53,017 nt of DNA from JANXQG01 sp037147235 (GTDB lineage: Bacteria > Planctomycetota > Planctomycetia > Pirellulales > Thermoguttaceae), in NCBI GenBank assembly GCA_037147235.1, contig JBAWVO010000005.1, positions 1 through 53,017 on the forward strand, in the 5' to 3' direction. A model generated the notes under the pieces. The model did no database searches, was not told where the DNA came from, and saw only the letters and a program-made list of their open reading frames with translations. Both the position numbers and the translations under genes were made by a program. The first letter of the stretch is position 1; every line of letters begins with the position of its first letter. Below, in pieces: positions 24,405 to 33,443 of this stretch.

Positions 24405-25514
24405 ATGGTGTTGGCGGAATTTCTTGCCGAACTCGACCAGTTAAGCTGCGATGCGCTGACCGCTTTTCATTCGGCCGGTGACGCTGCGGCCTTGGAGGCT
24501 GCGCGGATCGAGTTTCTGGGCATGAAGAGCGGACGGCTCAAATCGGCCCAGAAAGGCCTCGGCGCGGTCGATAAGGCCGACAAGCCGAAGGCAGGTCAGC
24601 GGTTTAACCAGCTCAAACAGCAGATCGAGATCGCGCTCGAAGCGGCCCAGGCCCGGGTGGCCGGAGGTGCACGAGTAGCCGCGGACGGTCCGTGTTTTGA
24701 CCCTACATTGCCGGGAATCCGGCCGCGGCTGGGTCATCTCCATCCGATCACGCAAACCATCGAGGAACTGAAAGACCTCATGGGACGCTTGGGGTTCAGC
24801 GTGGTCGACGGTCCCGAAGTCGAGGACGAATGGCACAATTTCGAGGCCCTAAATATCCCCTTGGAACATCCGGCGCGTAATCCGCTGGATAATTTCTACC
24901 TCGCGACGGCGGAGGTGGTGAGCAGGGGAGAAACGGAGAAAGAGAGAAAGGGAGAAAAGGAGAATCTGGAAACGGGCGTTTCCTCTTTCCCCTTTCTCCC
25001 CTGCTCCCCTGTTCACCTGCTTCTTCTGCGGAGCCAGACGAGTACGGTGCAAATCCGCGTGATGGAAAAGACTCCGCCGCCGGTGCGGATCATCTCGCTG
25101 GGCCGCGTCTACCGTCCGGACGATGCCGATGCCACGCACTACCCGATGTTTCACCAGATCGAAGGTCTGCTGGTTGATCGTGGCATTACGATGGCCGACC
25201 TGAAGAGCGTGCTACGGCTGTTTGCCAGCAGTTTTTTCCAGGACGACGTACACATCCGCTTCCGCCCCTCGTTCTTCCCCTTCACCGAGCCGAGCGTGGA
25301 GGTCGATATGAGTTGGCAGGGCCGCTGGATCGAGATGGGCGGTGCCGGCATGATCGATCCCAACGTATTCCGCGCCGTCGGCTATGACCCCGAAGAATAC
25401 ACCGGCTTCGCCTTCGGATTGGGCGTCGAACGCGTCTGCATGCGGCGGCACAACGTGACGGACATACGCGAGTTTTATAAGAATGATGTGAGGTTCTTAG
25501 AACAGTTTACATAA
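24405..25514 (+). CDS. pheS: Phenylalanine-tRNA ligase alpha subunit
   Basis: Catalytic subunit of the (alpha-beta)2 phenylalanyl-tRNA synthetase, 369 residues. Class II motifs: GRVYRPDDADATHYPMFHQI (motif 2 region) and GFAFGLGVERVCMRR (motif 3), plus FRPSFFPFTEPSVEVD. The N-terminal coiled-coil arm is present. The ATG at 24405 is preferred because the nine residues before it come from repeat DNA. Oddity: after DNFYLATAEV there are 33 extra residues (172-204, Glu/Lys/Gly-rich then Pro/Phe/Leu-rich) before the conserved LLRSQTSTVQIRVM. In E. coli only a few residues separate these. The 99-bp insert is a palindrome and keeps the frame. Confidence 0.95.
   Translation: MVLAEFLAELDQLSCDALTAFHSAGDAAALEAARIEFLGMKSGRLKSAQKGLGAVDKADKPKAGQRFNQLKQQIEIALEAAQARVAGGARVAADGPCFDPTLPGIRPRLGHLHPITQTIEELKDLMGRLGFSVVDGPEVEDEWHNFEALNIPLEHPARNPLDNFYLATAEVVSRGETEKERKGEKENLETGVSSFPFLPCSPVHLLLLRSQTSTVQIRVMEKTPPPVRIISLGRVYRPDDADATHYPMFHQIEGLLVDRGITMADLKSVLRLFASSFFQDDVHIRFRPSFFPFTEPSVEVDMSWQGRWIEMGGAGMIDPNVFRAVGYDPEEYTGFAFGLGVERVCMRRHNVTDIREFYKNDVRFLEQFT
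24918..25016. repeat. GA/CT-rich palindrome inserted in pheS
   Basis: End arms GTGAGCAGGGGAG (24918-24930) and CTCCCCTGTTCAC (25004-25016) pair with one mismatch, and inner GGGAGAAA/TTTCTCCC blocks extend the pairing. The length of 99 bp is exactly 33 codons. Related to the insert in pheT at 26626-26770. Confidence 0.88.
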
Positions 25515-25529
25515 ATACGAAGTACGAAA

Positions 25530-25640
25530 CTCTAAACCAATCCAAATAACGAAATCGGAATGATCAAAATGTTTTGAGCATTTGTCATTTTGTATTTGAA
25601 TTTGTTTCGGATTTCGACATTCGGATTTCGTATTTTCTTC
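25530..25640. repeat. ATCCGAAAT-type palindromic element, copy 2
   Basis: Starts with an eroded left half (AAATAACGAAATCGGAATGA) and ends with a good right half (GAATTTGTTTCGGATTTCG, then ATTCGGATTTCG). It occupies the pheS-pheT spacer, so both pheS and pheT are preceded by the same element. Confidence 0.8.
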
Positions 25641-25664
25641 CAATCCCCAATCCCCCCCGCCCCC

Positions 25665-27773
25665 ATGCTCATCTCCTGGAACTGGCTACAGCAATACGTT
25701 CCCCTGACCATGTCGCCGCGGGAGTTGGAACAGCGGCTGATGATGGCCGGGCTGAATCACGAGGCGACCCATGAGGTCGGCGATGATCTGGCCATCGATC
25801 TCGAAGTGACGAGCAACCGGCCCGATTGCTTGGGGCATATCGGCATCGCGCGGGAGGTCTCGGTGCTTTGGAATTGCACCCTGACGATTCCTGCGGCGAA
25901 TCCGACGGAAAGCAAGACTCGCGTGGAAGACCTCATCCGCGTGCGAATCGATTGTCCCGATCTCTGCTCTCGCTATACCGCTCGGGTAATTCGCGGCGTC
26001 CGTGTGGGACCAAGTCCCGATTGGCTGGCAAAGCGGTTGGCGACCATCGGCATCGCGTCGATCAACAACGTCGTCGATATTTCAAATTACGTGATGATGG
26101 AATGCGGCCAGCCGCTGCATACTTTCGATCATGCGAAACTGGCTGGAGCGGAGATCGTCGTTCGCCATCCCCACGCCGAAGAGGTGATCGAAGCTATCGA
26201 CCACAAGGCTTATCGCCTCGATCCGGAGATGTGCGTGATTGCCGACGCCCGCGTGCCGGTGGCCATCGGCGGAGTGATGGGCGGGGCGGCGACGGAAGTG
26301 AATGAAGCAACCCGCGACGTGCTGATCGAGGCGGCTGCCTTCGATCCAATTTCTATTCGCACCACGGCCAGGCGATTGACCCTGCATAGCGATTCGTCGT
26401 ATCGTTTCGAGCGTCGCGTTGACGCAGAAGGGATCGATTGGGCCAGCCGTCGCTGTGCCGAGTTGATCCTGGAGATAGCCGGCGGGGAATTGGCCGCGGG
26501 CATGGTCGATGTTGGCTCGCCGCGGCAGCCGAGGGAGCCGATTGTATTCCGGCTTTCGCAACTGAAGCGGATCCTCGGCATCGAGGTCGAAGCGGACATT
26601 GTGCGGAGAATACTCACGGCACTGGGGAATAGGGAGCGGGGAGCGGGGAGCGGGGAGCAGGGAGCAGGGGAGAATGGGAGAATGGGAGAAGGGGAGAAAG
26701 GGAGAGAGGGAACGCTGCAACTATCTCCCTTTCTCCCCAGCTACTCTGCTCCCCTACTTTTCCTTCCTCCCAGTTGGCGGCGCGATCTGTCGCGGGAGAT
26801 TGATTTGGTCGAAGAGGTGGCGAGGATCCATGGCTACGATAAGATTCCCGAAGATGTCCGCGTGCCGATGGCCGCCTCCTCGCGTCGCAGCGAAGATCGC
26901 GTGGTTGGCAAAATCCGCACCCTGCTCACTGCGGCCGGCTTGGATGAAGCCCTGACCTTAAGCGCGGTCGATGAAGCGTCGGCCCGGGCTGTGCAAGCCT
27001 GGACGCAGGGCGACCCACTGCGCAGCCAAACGCCCGTTATCCGCGGGGCAGACCATCTGCGCACGAGTCTTGTGCCCAGTCTACTGAGCGCGCGGCGGAT
27101 CAACGAGTCGCTTTCCAACCCGGTGATCGAATTATTTGAAATCGCCAAGATTTATCTGCCCAGCCCAGGGCTGCCGGTGGAATGGTGGATGCTGGGTATT
27201 AGTAGCGGTCGGTCCTACGCGGAAGTCAAGGGAGTCGCTGAGGCCCTGGTTGCGGCGGTCAACCCGAAGCTGGTACTGTCCTACGAAAATGCCGACCTGC
27301 CGCTGTTGGATCCAAACGCTTCATGCCGGCTGACTCTCGACGGTCAATTGCTCGGTTACGTGGGACAATTGAGCACCGTGGGCCAGAAGCAAAACGATCT
27401 TCGCAGTCCGGCAGTCGTGGCCGAGTTGAAGCTTGCGCCCTTGTTCGAGCGTGCCAATCTGATTCCACAGTACGAGCCGCTGCCCACCTTCCCTGCCGTG
27501 TTGCGAGACTTGAATCTGGTGGTCGACGAGGCACTGCGTTGGGCCCAGATTGCAACCACCGTCCGCCGCAATGGCGGCCCCGATCTGGAAAGTCTCGATT
27601 ATCGTGACACCTATCGCGACGCCAACCGACTGGGCACGGGTAAGAAGAGTTTTCTCTTCAGCATCAGCCTCCGCTCCCAGGAAGGCACGCTTACTAGCCA
27701 GCAGGCTGACAGTGTTCGGGATTGCATCGTCGCCGCGTGCCGTCAGGAACACGGGGCCGAACTGCGGGCGTAA
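25665..27773 (+). CDS. pheT: Phenylalanine-tRNA ligase beta subunit, short form
   Basis: Editing and tRNA-recognition subunit, 702 residues. It starts LISWNWLQQYVPLTMSPREL, then goes from MAGLNHEATHEVGDDL straight to VTSNRPDCLGHIGIAREV. The roughly 110-residue EMAPII/OB tRNA-binding domain found there in typical 800-residue PheT is absent. The B3/B4 editing region (GVMGGAATEVNEATRDVLIE), B5, the catalytic-like core and the C-terminal anticodon-binding domain (LPTFPAVLRDLNLVVDEALR) follow. A second oddity is a low-complexity insert near residues 321-368 between ILTALGN and PPSWRRDLSREIDLVEEVAR, coded by a palindrome. The start at 25665 was chosen because upstream sequence is repeat. Confidence 0.95.
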   Translation: MLISWNWLQQYVPLTMSPRELEQRLMMAGLNHEATHEVGDDLAIDLEVTSNRPDCLGHIGIAREVSVLWNCTLTIPAANPTESKTRVEDLIRVRIDCPDLCSRYTARVIRGVRVGPSPDWLAKRLATIGIASINNVVDISNYVMMECGQPLHTFDHAKLAGAEIVVRHPHAEEVIEAIDHKAYRLDPEMCVIADARVPVAIGGVMGGAATEVNEATRDVLIEAAAFDPISIRTTARRLTLHSDSSYRFERRVDAEGIDWASRRCAELILEIAGGELAAGMVDVGSPRQPREPIVFRLSQLKRILGIEVEADIVRRILTALGNRERGAGSGEQGAGENGRMGEGEKGREGTLQLSPFLPSYSAPLLFLPPSWRRDLSREIDLVEEVARIHGYDKIPEDVRVPMAASSRRSEDRVVGKIRTLLTAAGLDEALTLSAVDEASARAVQAWTQGDPLRSQTPVIRGADHLRTSLVPSLLSARRINESLSNPVIELFEIAKIYLPSPGLPVEWWMLGISSGRSYAEVKGVAEALVAAVNPKLVLSYENADLPLLDPNASCRLTLDGQLLGYVGQLSTVGQKQNDLRSPAVVAELKLAPLFERANLIPQYEPLPTFPAVLRDLNLVVDEALRWAQIATTVRRNGGPDLESLDYRDTYRDANRLGTGKKSFLFSISLRSQEGTLTSQQADSVRDCIVAACRQEHGAELRA
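26626..26770. repeat. GA/CT-rich palindrome inserted in pheT
   Basis: Purine-rich GGGAGCGGGGAGC-type left half and pyrimidine-rich right half. The best-matching block is GGGGAGAAAGGGAG (26691-26704) against CTCCCTTTCTCCCC (26725-26738), a perfect 14-bp stem. The frame stays open through the whole element. Confidence 0.85.
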
Positions 27774-27800
27774 GGATCGTCGCATCAATAAGTGTCGCAA

Positions 27801-27832
27801 GAAAAGTAGCAGGCACACTCCGTGTGCCGTCT
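27801..27832. repeat. GGCACAC palindromic repeat
   Basis: GGCACAC-TCC-GTGTGCC hairpin, preceded by GAAAAGTAGCA. The same GAAAAGTAGCAGGCACACT recurs at 33234-33252 downstream of the C45 gene. Both copies lie just after a stop codon region, so a transcript-end role is possible. Confidence 0.7.
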
Positions 27833-27887
27833 GCCCCCGCTCGGCGAATGCGCAAAACACGACAGTTATTGGTACTCCAGTCCTAAG

Positions 27888-29006
27888 CTACTTGCCGAAG
27901 CAATACAAGCGGCCGGAGTCGCTGCCGATCACCAGTCGGCCGCTGGCCACGGCGGGCGAGGCAATAATCTTGCCGCCGGCGTCATAACGCCAGACTTCCT
28001 TGCCCGACTTTCGATCGAGGCCGTAGATCCGCCCGTCCTGCGAGCCGAAAAAGACGCGGTTGCCAACGACGACCGGCGAGCTGTCAACCATGCCACGCGT
28101 GGCAAACTCCCAAAGCGATCGGCCGGTCTGGGGGTCCAGGGCATGCAGCTTCTTATCACGCGATCCGACGTAGATACCGTCGGCCGTGACGGCCGCCGAG
28201 GAGCGATAGGGCATCGGCCGAACAGGGTCTTCATAACGCCAGGCGATTGCACCCTTGGCGAGATCGACCGCCAGAAACTGATTGTTCTCATTGCCAACAA
28301 AGATCCGATCCTTCCCTAAAGCCGCGGCACATCCCGTGGGCGCGTCGATCAGTATCTTGCTCAGCACAGTTCCCTGATCGAGATCGATGGCGTAAAGCCT
28401 CGCGCCACAGGTGGCGAAGTAACCGCGATTGCCGGCAATTGTCGCCGGGCAGCGGACCTGGTCCTCCATGTCGCACTTCCATACCAGCTTGCCGCTGGAC
28501 GCATGGAGACAGTACTCAAAGGAATCCTCGGAGCCGAAAAGCACGCAGTCGCGATAGAAGCTCGCGGGTGCATCGATCGGGCCGTCGCTCTCATGCTTCC
28601 AAAGCAACTGGCCCGACTTGGCGTCAAAGCAAGCAAACTCGCCGTCCTGGTCGCCGATAAAGACCCGGCCGTCGCGGACCGCGGGTGCGGTCTTGTAGCT
28701 CGACTTGCCGACGAATTCCCAACGCTTTTTGCCCGTGGCCAGATCGATGCAGTACAGTGTACCGCTGGTGGAACCAACATAAACGCTTCCGCCATCGATC
28801 ACCGCTCCGGCCTGAAAACCCTGGTTCTCGACGGTAAAGGTCCAGCGCAATTCGAGCGGATCGGGCAACGTACTGCCGGCCACGCCGCAGCCGGATACCG
28901 TGCCGCGAGCCAACGGCCAGGCATCCGGCGGCGCGAAGTCCGTCGTTTCAGCCGATGCCGGAGGCGATGTCAACGCGAAAGACAAAATTACGAATCGCAG
29001 AAGCAT
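27888..29006 (-). CDS. Secreted PQQ-like beta-propeller protein
   Basis: 372 residues with a signal peptide (RFVILSFALTSPPASAETTD) and seven or so PQQ-like blades of the form GxVYVGSxxGxLYCxDxxTGxxxW: VYVGSTSGTLYCIDLATGKK, VFIGDQDGEFACFDAKSGQL, GIYVGSRDKKLHALDPQTGR and VFFGSQDGRIYGLDRKSGKE are visible. Planctomycetes have many such proteins, with unknown ligands; the repeat alone does not imply a dehydrogenase, and no catalytic signature is present. It begins directly after the stop of the upstream paralogue (TAGATG), so the two are one operon. Confidence 0.9.
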   Translation of the reverse strand: MLLRFVILSFALTSPPASAETTDFAPPDAWPLARGTVSGCGVAGSTLPDPLELRWTFTVENQGFQAGAVIDGGSVYVGSTSGTLYCIDLATGKKRWEFVGKSSYKTAPAVRDGRVFIGDQDGEFACFDAKSGQLLWKHESDGPIDAPASFYRDCVLFGSEDSFEYCLHASSGKLVWKCDMEDQVRCPATIAGNRGYFATCGARLYAIDLDQGTVLSKILIDAPTGCAAALGKDRIFVGNENNQFLAVDLAKGAIAWRYEDPVRPMPYRSSAAVTADGIYVGSRDKKLHALDPQTGRSLWEFATRGMVDSSPVVVGNRVFFGSQDGRIYGLDRKSGKEVWRYDAGGKIIASPAVASGRLVIGSDSGRLYCFGK

Positions 29007-30269
29007 CTACTTCTCGCTCACGTCGTAGCAAGTGCCCTGGCTTATGCTGCGGACGTAGATCTTCCCATCGGCAAAGGCGGGCGTGGTCCAGCACTTATCT
29101 TCAAATGCCTTGGTTCGGGCAATCTCTTGGTAGGCCGCCGGTGTGGCTTCGATGATCACCAAGTTGCCATCCTCGGCCAGGGCCACGAGCCGGTTGCCGA
29201 CGAGGATCAGATTCCCTTGACCGAAGTTCGGCTGTGACCACTTGACCTTGCCCGTGGCAAGCTCCACGCACTTCATCGGCCCCTTCTTGAACTTTTTGAA
29301 GCCAAACATGCCGTAGAGATATCCGTCCTTGCAGACGGGCGTACTCCAATGGTTGACGACAGGCTCATTGCCGGGGCTGAACCAGAGCTTGGTTGCGGTG
29401 AAACCTTCGCCCTGCTTCTTGATTTGGCAGGCCGAGCTGCCGACACCGTAACCGGCCGACAAATAGACGATATCACCCGAGACGACGGGCGAGATTGCCG
29501 TGGAGACACTGTAGGAGAAGGGAAATTTCCAGAGGAGATTGCCCGTCTTGGTGTCAACCGAGACCAGGCCGCTTTGCATAAAGAAAATCACCTGCCGCTG
29601 TCCGTGAATCGTGGTCACCACGGGCGTGGAGTGGGTGATCTTTTCGTCGCAGATCTTCCAGACGACCGCGCCGGTGTTCTTGTTCAGACCCAGCAACGAT
29701 TCGCCCGGCCCACCCCCGGCAACGAAGACTAGGTCGCCATCGACGGCTACGGAGGCAGCGCTATTCCAGCCGATGTTTCGCCCATGATGCTCTTTCATCA
29801 AATCGCGTTTCCAGATTGGCTGGCCGAGGCTGGCGTTGAGGCAATGGGCGACCAGATCAGGTGTGAGCAGGTAGACCTTGCCATCATTTACGGTGGGTGT
29901 GGACCGCGGACCATCGCCGTCGCCGCCGCCGCTGTAGCCTTCACCCCGGGCGATATCGGTAAACCAGAGTTCCTTGCCGGTTGCCGCATCCAGGGCCAGG
30001 CAGACTTCTCGCGACTTCCCTTTGATTTCACGCACGACCTGCGTAAAGACATTGCCGTCGCTAACGGCGAAAGAGCTAAAACCCGTATTCATCGGTTTTT
30101 GCCAAACAACCTTGGGGCTATCCCCGCCCCACGGGATGGCGACTTTTTCCGACGAGATCCCGTCTTGGTTGGGTCCGCGGTACATGGGCCAATCGGCCGC
30201 ATGGGACAAAGCACTTTGCAGAAAGAAAAAACCGCCAAAAACCATCGCAACCACTCGAACCGTCCGCAT
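29007..30269 (-). CDS. Secreted PQQ-like beta-propeller protein (upstream paralogue)
   Basis: 420 residues with a signal peptide (MVFGGFFFLQSALSHAADWP). The mature part opens WPMYRGPNQDGISSE, the planctomycete outer-membrane PQQ-protein opening (WPxxRGPxxdG), then propeller blades (CLALDAATGKELWFTDIARG; HCLNASLGQPIWKRDLMKE; SVDTKTGNLLWKFPFSYS). AGGAGG precedes the ATG at good spacing, one of few strong sites in the window. Role likely periplasmic or cell-surface binding/scaffolding; the substrate is not inferable. It is divergent from the C45 gene, with about 190 bp between them. Confidence 0.9.
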   Translation of the reverse strand: MRTVRVVAMVFGGFFFLQSALSHAADWPMYRGPNQDGISSEKVAIPWGGDSPKVVWQKPMNTGFSSFAVSDGNVFTQVVREIKGKSREVCLALDAATGKELWFTDIARGEGYSGGGDGDGPRSTPTVNDGKVYLLTPDLVAHCLNASLGQPIWKRDLMKEHHGRNIGWNSAASVAVDGDLVFVAGGGPGESLLGLNKNTGAVVWKICDEKITHSTPVVTTIHGQRQVIFFMQSGLVSVDTKTGNLLWKFPFSYSVSTAISPVVSGDIVYLSAGYGVGSSACQIKKQGEGFTATKLWFSPGNEPVVNHWSTPVCKDGYLYGMFGFKKFKKGPMKCVELATGKVKWSQPNFGQGNLILVGNRLVALAEDGNLVIIEATPAAYQEIARTKAFEDKCWTTPAFADGKIYVRSISQGTCYDVSEK

Positions 30270-30459
30270 TAGGAACCTCCTGATCTTCTCTGAAGCAGAA
30301 TGACACGCAATCGTCCTATTTTCGTTGCCGGGGGAGCGCGTGTCAACAGCGTGTCAACTGAGGCGAGCCATTTCCCTACGCCAACGGCTTACGCTACAAT
30401 TCTCAGCGTGGTATGCTTGTTACACCAATGTCATAATCATTACCCGTCGAGAAACGTCC

Positions 30460-33228
30460 ATGCGTCACCTGTCCTGTCTTTTGTTCGCGGTAGCTTGCTG
30501 TTTTCCACATTCGGGTCATGCGGCCGATTTCAGTCCCGATCCGCGTTCGGTACAGTCGTACGGCCCTGCTTATCGTTATCCCCAGGCAGGCTGGATTGTC
30601 ATGCATATTGAAGGCAAACCGTATGAGCGCGGGATTCAGCACGGCCGGTTGCTGGCCGCCGAGATCGCCGCTCACGTTCGTTGTCTTGCCGCTTGTGCAG
30701 GCCCGAAGGATCCGCTTGAGGCGTGGAAGCACGTGCGGAACTTGGCCAACGCGCTATTCCTGCGCGGCTACGACCGAGAACAACTGGAGGAAATGAAGGG
30801 AATTGCCGATGGTGCCAGCGCGGCCGGGGCGACGTTCGAGGGCCGGTCGATCGATCTGGTGGATATTGTCGCGATCAACTCGCCGAATGAATTAGAGTCC
30901 CTCGAAGGCGCACTGGAAGCGACTCCCACCGGTCTGGAAGGGATGACCGATCCGAAGAAGCCCACAGGTGCCGTCCCTCGCCGAGCGCGTCGATCCCGGC
31001 CGACGCGCTGCACCGCCTTCGCCGCCATCGGTCCCGCCACGCGCGACGGCAAGATCGTCTTTGGTCACATCACCATGTGGGAGCTATATCCCGCAAATTT
31101 CTACAATGTTTGGCTCGACCTCAAGCCCGACCAAGGGCACCACTTCGTGATGCAGACTTGTCCGGGCGGCATGCACAGCGGAATGGACTACTCGATCAGT
31201 GACGCCGGAATCATGATGAGCGAGACCACGCTGGAGCAAACCCGCTTCAACCTCCGGGGCATCCCGTTGTCCGCCCGCATCCGCCGGGCCGTGCAATACG
31301 CCAACTCGATCGAGGAGACCTCCGAGATTCTCCGCCGAGACAGCAATGGGCTATCGACCAACGAGTGGATCTTGGCAGACGTCAAACGGAATGAAATCGC
31401 GTTGTTTACTCTGGGCACCCATCAGAGCAAGCTCTATCGCAGCAGCAAAAACGAGTGGATCGACGGCGCGAAAGGGTTTTACTGGAGTTGCAACAACAAT
31501 AAGGACATGGAGGTGCGGATGGAGACCATCGCCGGGGTTGAAGGCCGGCCTTCTGCCATGGCCGCGTTCGCGCCATGCAATCGTGACACGATCTGGCTGC
31601 GAATGTACGAGCGTTTCCAAGGGAAGATTGATGCCGACTTCGGCCGCATGGTCGTGACCAGTCCCTCGCTGGTCGGTCCTTACAGCGTGGATGCCAAATA
31701 TACGACATCCGACCTGGCTGGGCAGTTCAAAACCTGGGCCACGTTCGGCCCACCCCTCGGTCCCTCATGGGAACCAACCTTCACCGAGCGGAAGAACTTT
31801 CCCGAGGTGCGACCGCTGGTTCCCAATCCTTGGGTGGTGCTGCACGCGGTTGCTCCGCCTCAAAGCGAAGAGTCATCCATGAACATCGCGGATCTGCTCG
31901 ATCCGGAAGACTCGGAATTGTCTCCGCTACCAAGGAAGGGGCCGGAGAAGGATTCGGAATCGGACCGAACGGCACCCGCGGCCTGGCATGGAACCTTACT
32001 GCCCAAGTCCGATGCTGAGATCTGGCTGACGACTGCTTTCGCCAACTACGAGCGCATTGTCGCCCAGGAAACATTACTCGGATCCGCGAAGAAAGGGCAC
32101 AAATCGAGCGATCTCGATGAACTGGGCCTCTCCGTTTTCTACTACCGTTCCGTATACGAGCTGGGCGCGCGGGCAGGCGAGGACATCCCCCTGTCAAGAA
32201 CGCAATCCAATCGACACGACGACAACTGGTACAAGGTGGCCTCCGGCAAGGGTGTCCTCTTGCTCCACAGTCTGCGCGGACTGCTCGGAACGGACGATTT
32301 CGACCGCTTCATGGACGAATTCGGGCGTGCTCATGCCGGCTCGGAAGTGACCGTGGCCCAGTTCCAGACCTACCTTGAAATAAAGGCGGGCCGCAGCTTG
32401 CAGGCATTTTTCGACCCTTGGCTGAATCGTACCGGCTTGCCCCGTCTGGAACTGGGCGAGTGTGAAACGCATCGCGTGGGAAAGAAGTGGACCACCACCG
32501 TCACGCTCGGTCGCGACAAGGCCGGACCAAGCCTGACGGTCCCCATTACCGTGGAAACCGAGAAGGCCGAGGCAACCCAGCAGGTTCACCTGGAAAAGCG
32601 GTCTGAGACGATCCGGGTGACCACCGAGGGCCAGCCCATTCGGATCGTGGTCGACAAGCACGGATTGGCGGCTCGCAGCAACGGCGGGCCGTTCAACATC
32701 CTCACGTTCGAGACCGAGTTGGAGCAGGCCCTGATCGTGTACGGCACGTTGGACGAGGCGTCGGCCAACCGCGAGGCGGCCCACAAGCTGCAAGAGGCCC
32801 TCCGCCGCCGTGAGTTTAACATTACGATACCCATCAAGCGGGATGACGACGTGATCGACAACGACCTGAAGAACCATCACCTGGTGTTGATCGGCCGGCC
32901 GGACAGCAACCGCCTTGTGGCCCGATTCCGTGAAGCCCTGCCGATCCGATTCGGCCCACATTCCTTCGAGGTTCGCGGCGAGGCTTACGCGCATGCGGAG
33001 ACCGCCGTCTTGATGGCCGCCGAGAACCCGCTGAACAAGCGATATTCAATGATCGTGATCGCCGGCCTCAGCGGCCTGGCCACGTTGCAGACCGTGCCGC
33101 GGTTTGAAGACGAGTCATTGACCTACGCCGAGGTCGTCATCCTGCCATACAACCGGGACGAAGTGTCTCTCGTGATGCCGCCCAAGGAGCTTGTCCGCGA
33201 GCTTCGACGAGATAAACCGGAGAATTGA
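30460..33228 (+). CDS. Secreted C45-family Ntn-hydrolase with M1-like C-terminus
   Basis: 922 residues. A signal peptide (RHLSCLLFAVACCFPHSGHA) leads to a C45 acyltransferase/phospholipase-B-like domain (about 25-480). Its entry is WIVMHIEGKPYERGIQHGRL, and the candidate autoproteolytic nucleophile is Cys184 in RCTAFAAIGPATRDGK. Further C45-like motifs are MWELYPANFYNVWLDLKP and MDYSISDAGIMMSETTLEQT. The second half (about 580-680) resembles the C-terminal part of the M1 aminopeptidase catalytic domain (KVASGKGVLLLHSLRGLLGT; FFDPWLNRTGLPRLELGE), but no HEXXH zinc motif is present, so it is likely non-catalytic. Such proteins probably cleave an amide or acyl bond outside the cytoplasm; the substrate is unknown. 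The ATG at 30460 gives the clean signal peptide. Confidence 0.85.
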   Translation: MRHLSCLLFAVACCFPHSGHAADFSPDPRSVQSYGPAYRYPQAGWIVMHIEGKPYERGIQHGRLLAAEIAAHVRCLAACAGPKDPLEAWKHVRNLANALFLRGYDREQLEEMKGIADGASAAGATFEGRSIDLVDIVAINSPNELESLEGALEATPTGLEGMTDPKKPTGAVPRRARRSRPTRCTAFAAIGPATRDGKIVFGHITMWELYPANFYNVWLDLKPDQGHHFVMQTCPGGMHSGMDYSISDAGIMMSETTLEQTRFNLRGIPLSARIRRAVQYANSIEETSEILRRDSNGLSTNEWILADVKRNEIALFTLGTHQSKLYRSSKNEWIDGAKGFYWSCNNNKDMEVRMETIAGVEGRPSAMAAFAPCNRDTIWLRMYERFQGKIDADFGRMVVTSPSLVGPYSVDAKYTTSDLAGQFKTWATFGPPLGPSWEPTFTERKNFPEVRPLVPNPWVVLHAVAPPQSEESSMNIADLLDPEDSELSPLPRKGPEKDSESDRTAPAAWHGTLLPKSDAEIWLTTAFANYERIVAQETLLGSAKKGHKSSDLDELGLSVFYYRSVYELGARAGEDIPLSRTQSNRHDDNWYKVASGKGVLLLHSLRGLLGTDDFDRFMDEFGRAHAGSEVTVAQFQTYLEIKAGRSLQAFFDPWLNRTGLPRLELGECETHRVGKKWTTTVTLGRDKAGPSLTVPITVETEKAEATQQVHLEKRSETIRVTTEGQPIRIVVDKHGLAARSNGGPFNILTFETELEQALIVYGTLDEASANREAAHKLQEALRRREFNITIPIKRDDDVIDNDLKNHHLVLIGRPDSNRLVARFREALPIRFGPHSFEVRGEAYAHAETAVLMAAENPLNKRYSMIVIAGLSGLATLQTVPRFEDESLTYAEVVILPYNRDEVSLVMPPKELVRELRRDKPEN

Positions 33229-33363
33229 GGGTTGAAAAGTAGCAGGCACACTCCGTTCATTCACCGCGAAGATCGCAAAGTGCGCAATAGAAGGAATGTT
33301 TGTTTCTTTGTGCTCTATTCGTTCTTTTGCGGAGAATCCCTTTCTCCTAATATGGCAGGGAGG

Positions 33364-33369
33364 TATAAT
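33364..33369 (+). promoter_or_regulatory. TATAAT box upstream of cysJ
   Basis: Perfect -10 hexamer 75 bp before the cysJ ATG. The -35 region (TTTCTC at 33341-33346) is poor, so an activator would be expected. The rest of the 33229-33443 gap holds one half-copy of the GGCACAC repeat and nothing else seen. Confidence 0.35.
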
Positions 33370-33443
33370 CGTCTGCTTCCAGGTTGAATCCATTCCCACA
33401 CGCCTCAACAAAAGTGGGGAATTGAGCCGTTAGGACCGCATTG

